Counted from the stretch's first letter, positions 31,223 through 38,431 are shown. The stretch is 43,424 bases of DNA from Anaerolineales bacterium (GCA_026129305.1 JAHCII010000018.1:1-43424), one strand, 5' to 3'. Numbers and translations are program-made. The notes: generated from the sequence alone by a model not told the origin.

Positions 31223-31840
31223 ATGTCCTTGCCCCCATCTCCCCCAGAACTTGGTCCGCTGGACCGCCAGAATGTCGTCGCGCTGGACGAGGCGCCGTCA
31301 TCCCGGCTGCGCCGCACCTTACGCGAGGTCTTCGAGACCATTCTGCTGGCCTTGGTGCTTTTCCTGGCGATCAACTTTGTTTCCGCCCGGGTGCGTGTCG
31401 AGTTCAACAGTATGTATCCCAATTTTCACAATGGGGATTACGTCATAGTCAATCGGCTGGCCTACCGCTGGGCGGAACCACAGCGCGGGGATGTGGTCGT
31501 CTTCCCTTATCCCAATGATCCGGATGAGGATTACATCAAGCGTGTCATTGGCCTGCCCGGGGAGCGCATCGCCATCTATGCCGGCAAGGTTTACATCAAT
31601 GGTCAGGCATTGGAAGAAGCCTACGCCAGCGAACCGATCCGCCTGGACATGTCTGAGCGCATCGTGCCGCCTGAGCATGTCTTTGTCATCGGCGACAACC
31701 GCAACGCCTCCTCCGATTCGCGTGAATGGGGCGCCTTGCCGATTAGTGACATCATTGGCAAAGCCGTCTTTCGCTATTTTCCCTTTGATGCGATTGGCGT
31801 AGTGCAGCACTACGCCCTGCCAGATCCAGGGGATAGCTAG
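31223..31840 (+). CDS. lepB: Signal peptidase I
   Basis: The 205-residue membrane enzyme removes signal peptides from exported proteins. After a polar N-terminus there is one membrane helix (ETILLALVLFLAINFVSA). The catalytic serine is in FNSMYPNFHNGD and the catalytic lysine in DEDYIKRVIGLPGERI; the family C-terminal signature is VFVIGDNRNASSDSREWG. All are intact and the length is usual for Gram-positive-type enzymes with one anchor. It is transcribed from its own promoter after the microcompartment operon. Confidence 0.95.
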   Translation: MSLPPSPPELGPLDRQNVVALDEAPSSRLRRTLREVFETILLALVLFLAINFVSARVRVEFNSMYPNFHNGDYVIVNRLAYRWAEPQRGDVVVFPYPNDPDEDYIKRVIGLPGERIAIYAGKVYINGQALEEAYASEPIRLDMSERIVPPEHVFVIGDNRNASSDSREWGALPISDIIGKAVFRYFPFDAIGVVQHYALPDPGDS

Positions 31841-31911
31841 CGCATACCTTGTGGTAAAATGCGCTGCTGTTTCGTGAACCAGACATGGTCTCGTATTCAG
31901 CATGGCCAAAG

Positions 31912-31934
31912 AATCAGCGGGAATTCCGCTGATT
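31912..31934. other. Hairpin upstream of tRNA-Glu
   Basis: AATCAGCGG and CCGCTGATT form a perfect nine-base stem around GAATT. No T run follows, so it is not a standard terminator. A TAAAAT box at 31855-31860 lies upstream. It could be a leader structure or a small RNA. Confidence 0.4.
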
Positions 31935-31947
31935 ACAAGGTCGGCTG

Positions 31948-31964
31948 GCCTTGCGAAGCAAGGC
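31948..31964. other. GAA-loop mini-hairpin
   Basis: GCCTTGC-GAA-GCAAGGC is a perfect seven-base stem with the very stable GCGAAGC core. A similar element (GCGCAGC-GAA-GCTGCGC) is at 43391-43407. Confidence 0.4.
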
Positions 31965-31991
31965 AAAATTGAGCGGCGCAGCCGTTCATTA

Positions 31992-32064
31992 GCCCCCATC
32001 GTCTAGAGGCCTAGGACGTGGCCCTTTCAAGGCTAAAACCGGGGTTCGAATCCCCGTGGGGGCA
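31992..32064 (+). tRNA. tRNA-Glu (anticodon UUC)
   Basis: The acceptor stem GCCCCCA/TGGGGGC, anticodon loop CTTTCAA and T arm CGGGG-TTCGAAT-CCCCG form a standard tRNA-Glu. CCA is not encoded. It lies 117 bases before rpsD and may share a transcript with it. Confidence 0.96.
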
Positions 32065-32068
32065 TTTT

Positions 32069-32157
32069 CTGGCAGGCGCGCGGCCACGGCTTGCCAGGAG
32101 TGCAAAAAAGAAGTTACTTTCACCAGCGTCAGTTGCTGGCCCGGGCGACACCGCCCG
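32069..32157 (+). promoter_or_regulatory. Structured leader of rpsD
   Basis: Between tRNA-Glu and rpsD there are three hairpins: CTGGCA/TGCCAG (32069-32097), CCAGC/GCTGG (32123-32139) and CGGGCG/CGCCCG (32142-32157). The last ends five bases before the AAGGAG site. S4 commonly represses its own synthesis through leader RNA, so this is a candidate target. Confidence 0.3.
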
Positions 32158-32180
32158 ACAATAAGGAGTACGACTGCAGT

Positions 32181-32783
32181 ATGAATAAAACTTCCAAAGT
32201 TAAACGGTCCCGCGCACTTGGCGTCCCGCTGACTCCCAAGGCGCTTAAGATCATGGAGCGCCGCCCCAATCCTCCTGGGCAGCATGGCGGCCGCGGCCAA
32301 TGGCGTCGCGCCTCGGACTACAAGCAGCAGCTGCTGCAAAAGCAGCGTCTGCGCGATCAGTACAACATTCGTGAAGCCCAAATGCGCGGTTACATCCAAC
32401 GCGCCTACCGCACCAAGGGTCGCACGCCCGAGACTCTGATGATCCTGCTCGAGTCCCGCTTGGACGCGCTGGTCCTGCGTGCCGGCTTTGCCCGCAGCAT
32501 CTATGCGGCCCGCCAGTACGTCAACCACGGTCACATCACCGTCAACGGTGAGCGGGTGGACATCCCCTCCTACTCGGTCAAGCCCGGCGATGTGATCGCC
32601 GTCAAGGAAAAGAGCCGCAAGATCCCCGCCATTGTTGAAGCGTTGGAAACTGTAGGCAACGTTCCGCCGTATGTCGAGACCGATAAGAAGAGCATGAGCG
32701 CCAAGTACACTCGGCTGCCCGTGCCCACCGAGATCCCAGTGATCTGCGAAGTCAACCAGGTCATCGAATACTACTCGCGCTAA
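32181..32783 (+). CDS. rpsD: 30S ribosomal protein S4
   Basis: S4 is a primary 16S rRNA-binding protein that starts 30S assembly. The 200-residue chain begins MNKTSKVKRSRALGVPLTPK, lacks the zinc-binding cysteines of some S4 proteins, and has RRPNPPGQHGG and the S4 domain (ESRLDALVLRAGFARSIYAA, RQYVNHGHITVNG). In most bacteria rpsD lies in the rpsM-rpsK-rpsD-rpoA cluster; here it stands alone with its own leader and terminator, as in Bacillus. ATG 32181 has AAGGAG upstream. Confidence 0.96.
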   Translation: MNKTSKVKRSRALGVPLTPKALKIMERRPNPPGQHGGRGQWRRASDYKQQLLQKQRLRDQYNIREAQMRGYIQRAYRTKGRTPETLMILLESRLDALVLRAGFARSIYAARQYVNHGHITVNGERVDIPSYSVKPGDVIAVKEKSRKIPAIVEALETVGNVPPYVETDKKSMSAKYTRLPVPTEIPVICEVNQVIEYYSR

Positions 32784-32800
32784 CCCGCATGCAGCACACT

Positions 32801-32834
32801 AAACACCCGCCGCAACCCGGCGGGTGTTTTTTGT
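32801..32834 (+). terminator. rpsD terminator
   Basis: AAACACCCGCCG and CGGCGGGTGTTTTTT form a strong stem with a T run 17 bases after the rpsD stop. Confidence 0.92.
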
Positions 32835-32952
32835 TCCCCGTACGCTACCTTGCAAATTTGTTAGCCAGACGTCAATTAAAACTGGAGTAAGCTCAGACTT
32901 TGCGGAGTTGTCAGGGGCGGCAACCATAGGTGTGACCTGAGGGTTGGCAGAA

Positions 32953-34989
32953 GTGATCGCGATCACCAACAAAGATTTGCCCAAAAAGATCAGTTTGCTG
33001 GTTCTAGGCGTGGCCTTGCTGGTCCTGGTCGGCTGGTGGCTGCAGCTTCGGGTGCTTACCTCGATCTTGCCTGGCCTGCCTAGCATGAAGGCCAACACCG
33101 CCCTTGGTTTCATCCTTCTGGGCGGGGCATTGTATTTGCGCGAAATGCGGCTGCCTCAGACACGCTGGTGGAAGCTGCTGGCCCTGCTGAGCCTTGTATT
33201 CGCCAGCCTCCTGCTGTCACAGTTCGTGTTCAATCTAAACCTGGGCATCGACCAGGCTTTGTTCCCCGACAATTTTGGCGATGTGCAAGAGGGGTTGCCT
33301 GGGCGCACCTCCGCCCCCACCGCTGTCGCTTTCGTGCTGCTCGCTTTGGCCATGCTCACCGAAAACCGCCTCAAAGACCGCCACCGGCAGACAATGATCC
33401 TGGTTGTTCTGCTGCTGGGGCTGAGTGTCTTCTTTAGCTATCCATTTTCCTGGGTGTACGGTACCAGCCTGTTCTCTTATACCGGCATGGCCCTACATAC
33501 CTCTGTGCTTATTGTGCTGCTGGCGGCCATCATGTTATTGGAGATGAAGCAGCGTGGCTGGGTGGATTTGATCCTGGCCAACAACGCCATTGGCCAAAAC
33601 ACACGCAATTTGCTGGCCGCTGCGCTGGTCACACCCTTTTTGCTGGGCTGGCTCATCTTCTGGCTGCAGAGCCGGGGTGTGCTGCAGGCCGGCCTGGCTT
33701 CATCCTCTTACGCGGTTCTGGTCATGCTCTTTTTGGGCGCAGTCATTGTGCTCAATGCCGTCAATCTGCAAACTGCAGAAACCTCTCAGCGTTTGTTGCG
33801 CAGCAACCTGGCCAGCACCCAACAGCAGTTCAATGCGCTGGTGCAGAATTCGCCTTCAGCCATCATCCTGAAATCCACACAGGGCCAGTACCAGATGGTC
33901 AATCTGCCGTTCGAAAAGCTGGTCGGCCTGCCTGCCGACCAGGTCATCGGCAGGATCGCTGAAGACATTTTCTCCAGCGAGTTGCTGCCCAAAGTGCTGC
34001 TCAGCGACCAGCAAGTGCTCTCGTCCAAGCAGGTCGTTTCGTTTGAAGCGCAGGCGCGCCTGGAAGGCGAAAAGCGCAGCTACCTTTGCACCAAGTTCCC
34101 CATGTTTGACGCCAACGGCGACCTGGTCAGCATTGGCGCCATCTGGACTGACATCACCGAGCAAAAGAAATTGGCTGAGCACCTGGGACAAAAGAACGAA
34201 GAGCTCGAACGCTCCAACAAAGAGCTGGAGCAGTTTGCCTATGTGGCCTCGCATGACCTGCAGGAGCCGCTGCGCATGGTCTCCAGCTACATGCAACTCT
34301 TGGAGAGTCGCTACCGCAAAGACCTGGACGGCGATGCGCTGGATTTCATTAACTATGCAGTGGATGGAGCCCAGCGCATGCAGCGCCTTATTCAAGACCT
34401 GCTGTCTTTTTCGCGGGTCGGCACACAGGGGCAGCCACCTGAGCCGGTGGATGCACGCCAAGCCGTGGACGATGCTCTGCAGAACTTGAAGGTGCGCATC
34501 GAAGAGACCGGAGCCAAGATTACCATCGCTGACTTGCCGCAAGTGGTGGCTGACAAGAACCAACTGGCTCAGGTCTTTCAGAACCTGGTGGCGAATGCCA
34601 TCAAGTTCCGCGGCGAAGCCGCGCCCAAAATTCGCATCAGTGCCAGCCAGGTGGACGGCTTTGCCGAATTCAGCATCAAAGACAATGGCATCGGGTTTGA
34701 CGCCAAGTACACTGACCGGATCTTTGTGATTTTTCAACGCCTGAACAGCCGGGAGCTTTACGAGGGTACCGGCATTGGCTTGGCGATCTGTAAGAAGATC
34801 GTCGAAAGGCACAGTGGCCGCATCTGGGTCGAGTCCAAACCGGGAAAGGGCAGCCAGTTCTTTTTCACTTTCCCGCTGGTCCCGGAACTGCCGCCAGATT
34901 ACGCACTCGATGCGCAGCGAGAGACCCAGGTATGGCAGCAGCCGCAAAACGATGAGAGTGCCCAGCAACGCGCCGACCGCATGTTGTAA
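32953..34989 (+). CDS. Membrane histidine kinase with PAS domain (phytochrome-type kinase module)
   Basis: The protein is about 678 residues. Seven or eight hydrophobic segments fill residues 10-270 and may form an unrecognised membrane sensor. A PAS domain covers about residues 285-400 (ALVQNSPSAIILKSTQGQ to IWTDITEQKKL). The dimerisation domain has the phospho-histidine in YVASHDLQEPLRMVSSYM, and the ATPase domain has NLVANAIKF, DNGIGF and GTGIGLAICKKI. The FAYVASHDLQEPLR type is that of bacterial phytochrome and Cph1-like kinases, which pair with single-domain regulators such as the gene 27 bases downstream. I chose GTG 32953 because GAGGG lies 9 bases before it. Confidence 0.9.
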   Translation: MIAITNKDLPKKISLLVLGVALLVLVGWWLQLRVLTSILPGLPSMKANTALGFILLGGALYLREMRLPQTRWWKLLALLSLVFASLLLSQFVFNLNLGIDQALFPDNFGDVQEGLPGRTSAPTAVAFVLLALAMLTENRLKDRHRQTMILVVLLLGLSVFFSYPFSWVYGTSLFSYTGMALHTSVLIVLLAAIMLLEMKQRGWVDLILANNAIGQNTRNLLAAALVTPFLLGWLIFWLQSRGVLQAGLASSSYAVLVMLFLGAVIVLNAVNLQTAETSQRLLRSNLASTQQQFNALVQNSPSAIILKSTQGQYQMVNLPFEKLVGLPADQVIGRIAEDIFSSELLPKVLLSDQQVLSSKQVVSFEAQARLEGEKRSYLCTKFPMFDANGDLVSIGAIWTDITEQKKLAEHLGQKNEELERSNKELEQFAYVASHDLQEPLRMVSSYMQLLESRYRKDLDGDALDFINYAVDGAQRMQRLIQDLLSFSRVGTQGQPPEPVDARQAVDDALQNLKVRIEETGAKITIADLPQVVADKNQLAQVFQNLVANAIKFRGEAAPKIRISASQVDGFAEFSIKDNGIGFDAKYTDRIFVIFQRLNSRELYEGTGIGLAICKKIVERHSGRIWVESKPGKGSQFFFTFPLVPELPPDYALDAQRETQVWQQPQNDESAQQRADRML

Positions 34990-35016
34990 ACATGCTCGGA
35001 CCAAAGGAGAGGCGAC

Positions 35017-35460
35017 ATGGAAGGAACGGAGATGATTGACATACTGCTGGTAGAGGACAACCCAGGGGATGTGCGCCTGACGCAAGAGGCCTTTAAGGAA
35101 GGCCGGCTACGCAACCAGCTGCATGTGGTCATGGATGGTGAGGCCGCCATGCAGTACTTGAAGCAGCAGGGCGATTACGCGGCTGCACCCCGCCCAGACT
35201 TGATCTTGCTGGATCTGAACCTGCCCAAAATGAACGGGCGCGAAGTGCTCAGTGCCATCAAGCACGATCCGGACCTCAAGCGCATCCCCGTGGTGGTCCT
35301 CACCACCTCACAAGACGAGACCGATATCACCGAGAGCTACCGTCAGTTCGCCAGCTCCTACATCGTCAAGCCGGTCAGCATGGAGAAATTCATCGGCGTG
35401 GTCTCCTCTTTCAAGGAATATTGGCTTTCTGTGGTCAAGTTGCCTAACGTGCAGGAATGA
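35017..35460 (+). CDS. Single-domain response regulator (Rcp1-like)
   Basis: The 147-residue protein is a receiver domain with no output domain. The acidic pocket is in ILLVEDNPGDVRL, the phosphorylated aspartate in LILLDLNLPKMNG, the switch residue T in VVLTTS and the lysine in SYIVKPVSM. The long loop after the first helix (EGRLRNQLHVVMDGEAAMQY) is typical of Rcp1-like partners of phytochrome kinases. It follows the kinase gene by 27 bases and is surely its partner. ATG 35017 has GGAGAGG upstream; a second ATG at 35032 also has a binding site and may be used. Confidence 0.92.
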   Translation: MEGTEMIDILLVEDNPGDVRLTQEAFKEGRLRNQLHVVMDGEAAMQYLKQQGDYAAAPRPDLILLDLNLPKMNGREVLSAIKHDPDLKRIPVVVLTTSQDETDITESYRQFASSYIVKPVSMEKFIGVVSSFKEYWLSVVKLPNVQE

Positions 35461-35482
35461 CATCGCACTGCGTGCCATTTTC

Positions 35483-35491
35483 TGATATACC
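35483..35491 (+). promoter_or_regulatory. Extended -10 box of pfkA (near-leaderless)
   Basis: TGATATACC contains an extended -10 (TGn + TATACC) six bases before the ATG at 35498. Transcription would start at or beside the start codon. No ribosome binding site is visible. Confidence 0.35.
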
Positions 35492-35497
35492 AGCACG

Positions 35498-36580
35498 ATG
35501 AAGAAATTTGGCATTCTCACCGGGGGCGGAGACGCCCCCGGCCTTAACGCCGTCATTCGCGCCGCAGTGCTGGCCGCCGAGCATCAATACGGCTGCGAAG
35601 TGGTCGGCATTCGCTCCGGCTTCGATGGTTTGCTGTTGCCTAACGGCTTGGTGCCGCTGACGCCTGCCAGCGTGCAAGACATCCACTCCAAAGGTGGCAC
35701 CATCCTGGGCGCCGCCAACCGCGGCAACCCCTTTGCACGCTTGGTGGAGCGTGATGGCCAACAGGTCGTCGAGGACGCCTCTGGCGAAGTCGTGACCCGC
35801 ATCGCCGAGCTGGGCTTGGACGCCCTGATTGTGGTCGGCGGAGACGGCACGCTGGCGATTGCCCGTGACCTGATGCAAAAGGGCGTCAACGTCGTGGGCG
35901 TGCCCAAGACGATCGACAATGACGTCGGCGGTACCGAGATGACCTTCGGCTTTGATACCGCCCTCAACATCGCCGTGGAGGCCATAGATCGCCTGCACAC
36001 CACCGCCGAGTCGCATCAGCGCGTCATGCTGCTGGAGGTCATGGGTCGCGATGCCGGCTTTATTGCCCTGCATGCCGGCCTCAGCGCCGGGGCGGACATT
36101 ATCCTCATCCCCGAAGTCCCTTTTTCTTACTCGCTGATCGCCGAGGAGATCCGTAGCCGTTTGGCGGGCGGCTATCTGGATGGCTTGGTGGTTGTCTCCG
36201 AAGGCGCCCGGCCGCTGGATGGTGAGCAGGTCTTCTCGCGTGCCGGTGACCTGTTGGCCCTGCCGCGTCTGGGCGGCATTGCCCAGCAGGTCGCCGCCTG
36301 GCTGGAGCAGGAATGCCAGGTGGAAACACGCACCACCGTACTGGGCCACATCCAGCGCGGCGGCACGCCCACCGCCTTTGACCGCTGGCTGGCCACGCGC
36401 TACGGCGCCGCCGCCCTGCGCCTGGCCGCCACGGGGCAGTACGGTCGCATGGTCTCTTACCAGCAGGGCCGGGTGACAGACGTGCCGCTGGAAGAAGCGC
36501 TGGGCCATCCCAAACGCGTGGACCTGCAGGGCGATGCCGTGCGCGCCGCCCGCGACATCGGCATCTGCCTGGGCGATTGA
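35498..36580 (+). CDS. pfkA: 6-phosphofructokinase, group III (mixed-substrate) type
   Basis: This 360-residue enzyme phosphorylates fructose-6-phosphate in glycolysis. It begins KKFGILTGGGDAPGLNAVIR, with VVGGDGTLAIARD, GVPKTIDNDVGG and LEVMGRDAGFIALHAGL. The residue after GGD is glycine, as in ATP-dependent enzymes, while PKTIDND has lysine where classical bacterial ATP-PFKs have glycine. The glycine/lysine pair is known in group III enzymes such as the Streptomyces ATP-PFK, so ATP rather than pyrophosphate is the likely donor. It has its own terminator. Confidence 0.94.
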   Translation: MKKFGILTGGGDAPGLNAVIRAAVLAAEHQYGCEVVGIRSGFDGLLLPNGLVPLTPASVQDIHSKGGTILGAANRGNPFARLVERDGQQVVEDASGEVVTRIAELGLDALIVVGGDGTLAIARDLMQKGVNVVGVPKTIDNDVGGTEMTFGFDTALNIAVEAIDRLHTTAESHQRVMLLEVMGRDAGFIALHAGLSAGADIILIPEVPFSYSLIAEEIRSRLAGGYLDGLVVVSEGARPLDGEQVFSRAGDLLALPRLGGIAQQVAAWLEQECQVETRTTVLGHIQRGGTPTAFDRWLATRYGAAALRLAATGQYGRMVSYQQGRVTDVPLEEALGHPKRVDLQGDAVRAARDIGICLGD

Positions 36581-36600
36581 TCGCCCAAGGCAGATTAAAT

Positions 36601-36640
36601 ACCAAAGAGCCGCTTATTAGGCGGCTCTTTGGGTTTTCTT
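36601..36640. terminator. Terminator shared by pfkA (+) and the phoU side (-)
   Basis: CCAAAGAGCCGC and GCGGCTCTTTGG form a strong stem; TTTTCTT follows on the plus strand and TATTTAAT on the minus strand. It probably works in both directions. Confidence 0.85.
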
Positions 36641-36689
36641 GCGCTGTGGCAGCTTTATCGCTCAGAAGCGAGGAGGGCTGCCACAGCGC
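36641..36689. repeat. 12-bp inverted repeat enclosing the end of a small ORF
   Basis: GCGCTGTGGCAG (36641-36652) and CTGCCACAGCGC (36678-36689) are perfectly complementary. The 25-base loop contains a further CGCT/AGCG stem. On the minus strand the repeat begins inside codon 9 of the 19-residue ORF and ends after its stop. No T run follows. Confidence 0.85.
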
Positions 36690-36714
36690 AATGTTCAGGA
36701 CTAGTACTGTCCAT
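36655..36714 (-). CDS. Candidate 19-residue small protein / leader peptide
   Basis: A short frame on the minus strand encodes MDSTSPEHCAVAALLASER and stops at TAA. It has one of the strongest ribosome binding sites in the window, GAGGAGGTG, eight bases before the ATG. Upstream is a promoter (TTGACA, 17 bases, AATACT; 36774-36802), and the bidirectional terminator lies downstream. The peptide is too short for family recognition. The CCTCCTC in its codons 13-15 can pair with the GAGGAGG of its own binding site, which suggests translational self-control. It may instead be a regulatory RNA whose ORF is incidental. Confidence 0.35.
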   Translation of the reverse strand: MDSTSPEHCAVAALLASER

Positions 36715-36773
36715 GGGCAACACCTCCTCTACGATGGGATAGCAAGGGGGGATGGTTCACACCAACAGAGTAG

Positions 36774-36802
36774 AGTATTACACGTTGGTGGGCGGATGTC
36801 AA
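36774..36802 (-). promoter_or_regulatory. Promoter of the small transcription unit, with flanking inverted repeat
   Basis: On the minus strand a consensus TTGACA (36797-36802), a 17-base spacer and AATACT (36774-36779) are present. Seven-base arms CACCAAC (36760-36766) and GTTGGTG (36784-36790) flank the -10 box and could be an operator. Confidence 0.45.
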
Positions 36803-36815
36803 ATGAATTCGCCGG

Positions 36816-37502
36816 CTACTTGGCCAGTTGGCGCTGCTCGTCGTCGCTGCTGTCGAACTCGGCCAGTTTGCCGGTGGCCACAAAGATGGTGCGTTCGCAG
36901 ATGTTGGTCACGCGGTCGGCCATGCGCTCCAGGTTGTGGCAGGCCCACATCAGGTGATTGATGTGGCCAATATCGCCCGGGTCGGCCCCCATCTGACGCA
37001 AGATTTCGTTGTTCACCACCGTGAAGAGGGCGTCCACCTTGTCGTCCTCGGCCGGGATCAGGCTGGCCGCATTCGCATCACGGGTCACAAAGGCTTCCAG
37101 GGCGCGGTGCAGCATATCCACACTGATCTCGGCCATCTGCATCAGTTCGGCCGGCACCTTCAGACGGCTCTCAGCGCCCAGGTTCAGGTTGATCTTGCCG
37201 ATGCCCTTGGCGTAATCGCCCATACGCTCCAGCTCGCTGGCCACGTCCAGCACGGCGGCCAGGATGCGCAGGTCGCCCGCCATGGGCTGCTGGGTGGCGA
37301 TCAGCACCAGGGTGCGCTCTTCCAGTTCGAAGCGCTTTTCATTAATGATCTTGTCGGCTTTGTAGACTTCTTCCGAGGCGGCCAGGTTGTGATCTCTCAG
37401 GGCGCGCACGGCTTGCAGGGTGGCTTGCTCCACCATGCTGCCCAGCAGCAGCACCTCATCCAGAAGTTCGTGCATTTTGCGTTCAAGCGTTTCCCGGGTC
37501 AT
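36816..37502 (-). CDS. phoU: Phosphate-signalling protein PhoU
   Basis: PhoU links phosphate transport by PstSCAB to the phosphate two-component system and damps the response when phosphate is plentiful. The 228-residue all-helical protein has two three-helix bundles with the paired metal-binding motifs, seen as DVASELERMGDYAKGIGKIN near residue 85 and ACHNLERMADRVTNICE near residue 195. The start follows a GAGGTG site and a TATAAT box (37524-37529). No pst or pho kinase genes are adjacent, so it is separated from its usual operon. Confidence 0.93.
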   Translation of the reverse strand: MTRETLERKMHELLDEVLLLGSMVEQATLQAVRALRDHNLAASEEVYKADKIINEKRFELEERTLVLIATQQPMAGDLRILAAVLDVASELERMGDYAKGIGKINLNLGAESRLKVPAELMQMAEISVDMLHRALEAFVTRDANAASLIPAEDDKVDALFTVVNNEILRQMGADPGDIGHINHLMWACHNLERMADRVTNICERTIFVATGKLAEFDSSDDEQRQLAK

Positions 37503-37523
37503 GGCTGGTTCACCTCAAGTCTG

Positions 37524-37529
37524 ATTATA
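37524..37529 (-). promoter_or_regulatory. -10 box of phoU
   Basis: TATAAT on the minus strand lies 21 bases before the ATG, with a GAGGTG ribosome binding site between. Confidence 0.5.
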
Positions 37530-37609
37530 CGCCTATCGCTTGTTGGCGACTTTATGGGAATGTTAATGGCTTGTTTTCGCCGTTTTGGACCCCGGCGAAA
37601 TATAAACTT

Positions 37610-37645
37610 AATTCTATTGGAACAGAATTTTCAACGTAGTATAAT
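37610..37645 (+). promoter_or_regulatory. Promoter and candidate operator of the DtxR-family gene
   Basis: TTGGAA (37617-37622), 17 bases and TATAAT (37640-37645) form a promoter. The imperfect palindrome AATTCT-N8-AGAATT (37610-37629) covers the -35, a natural place for self-repression by the metalloregulator. The leader from here to the ATG is about 85 bases. Confidence 0.45.
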
Positions 37646-37736
37646 CACGCAGCGAATTTTTATCAGAATCTTCATATTTATTTTTCCGGCGCAGGCCTTA
37701 GGGCTCGTGCAGCGATAGGAACAACCACGAACACGA

Positions 37737-38402
37737 ATGTCTGACTCACAGGCTACTCCCGCCATGCAGCGCTACGCCGCCGAGGTGTTCCGCATCCAGC
37801 AGGACACCCCGCAGGTTTCGCTTTCCATTTTGGCGGACAACGTCGAATCCTCTCCGCAGGCCATCGCCCGCATGGTCAAGCGCCTGACCGACGCCGGCTA
37901 CGCCACTTACGAGCCGTACCGCGGCATCCGCCTGACGACCGAAGGCGAGCAGATTGCCATGCCGGCCCTGCGCCGTCACCGTTTGGGTGAAGTCTTCCTG
38001 GTCAAAGTCATGGGCTACGACTGGGCCGCCGCCCACGAACTGACCGACGTCTTTGAGCGCGGCATGAACGACGAGCTGGAGGACCGCATGGCGGAGATGG
38101 CCGGCAACCCGACCCGCTGCCCGCACGGCGAGCCGATACCCAGCAAGGACGGCACGATCATCATGCCGCAGGATGCGCCGCTGGTGGACATGGAACCCGG
38201 CAGCGCCTGGCGGCTGAGCCGGGTGCGCACGCACGATATGGACAAGCTGCGCTACATCGGCAACCTGGGCCTGACCCCCGGCGTGGAGTTCACCCTGGTC
38301 AGCCGGGCGCCGTTCAACGGCCCGCTGCGCCTGCAATTTGAGCGCAGCGATCAGGTCATCGGCTATGAGCTGGCCTCCAGCCTGTGGGTGGAAAAGATAT
38401 AG
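37737..38402 (+). CDS. DtxR/MntR-family metal-dependent regulator with FeoA-like domain
   Basis: The 221-residue protein has an N-terminal winged helix (residues 8-70, VSLSILADNVESSPQAIARM), a dimerisation and metal-binding domain (residues 75-145, with LRRHRLGEVFLVKVMGYDW, ERGMNDELEDRMAEM and GNPTRCPHGEPIP) and a C-terminal FeoA/SH3-like domain (residues 150-221). The cysteine in CPHG and nearby histidines and glutamates are usual metal ligands. Such proteins repress iron or manganese uptake genes when metal is bound. No metal transporter gene is adjacent. The palindrome over its promoter suggests autoregulation. Confidence 0.92.
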   Translation: MSDSQATPAMQRYAAEVFRIQQDTPQVSLSILADNVESSPQAIARMVKRLTDAGYATYEPYRGIRLTTEGEQIAMPALRRHRLGEVFLVKVMGYDWAAAHELTDVFERGMNDELEDRMAEMAGNPTRCPHGEPIPSKDGTIIMPQDAPLVDMEPGSAWRLSRVRTHDMDKLRYIGNLGLTPGVEFTLVSRAPFNGPLRLQFERSDQVIGYELASSLWVEKI

Positions 38403-38411
38403 GTACGCTTG

Positions 38412-38431
38412 GGGCGCACGGCTGTGCGCCC
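38412..38431. terminator. Possible terminator between convergent genes
   Basis: GGGCGCAC-GGCT-GTGCGCCC is a perfect eight-base stem ten bases after the DtxR-family stop. T runs are poor on both sides, so its termination strength is doubtful. Confidence 0.45.

Noticed and set aside
36641..36689. The 12-bp inverted repeat as a second intrinsic terminator
   Set aside because: No T run follows on either strand, and a strong terminator is already present beside it.
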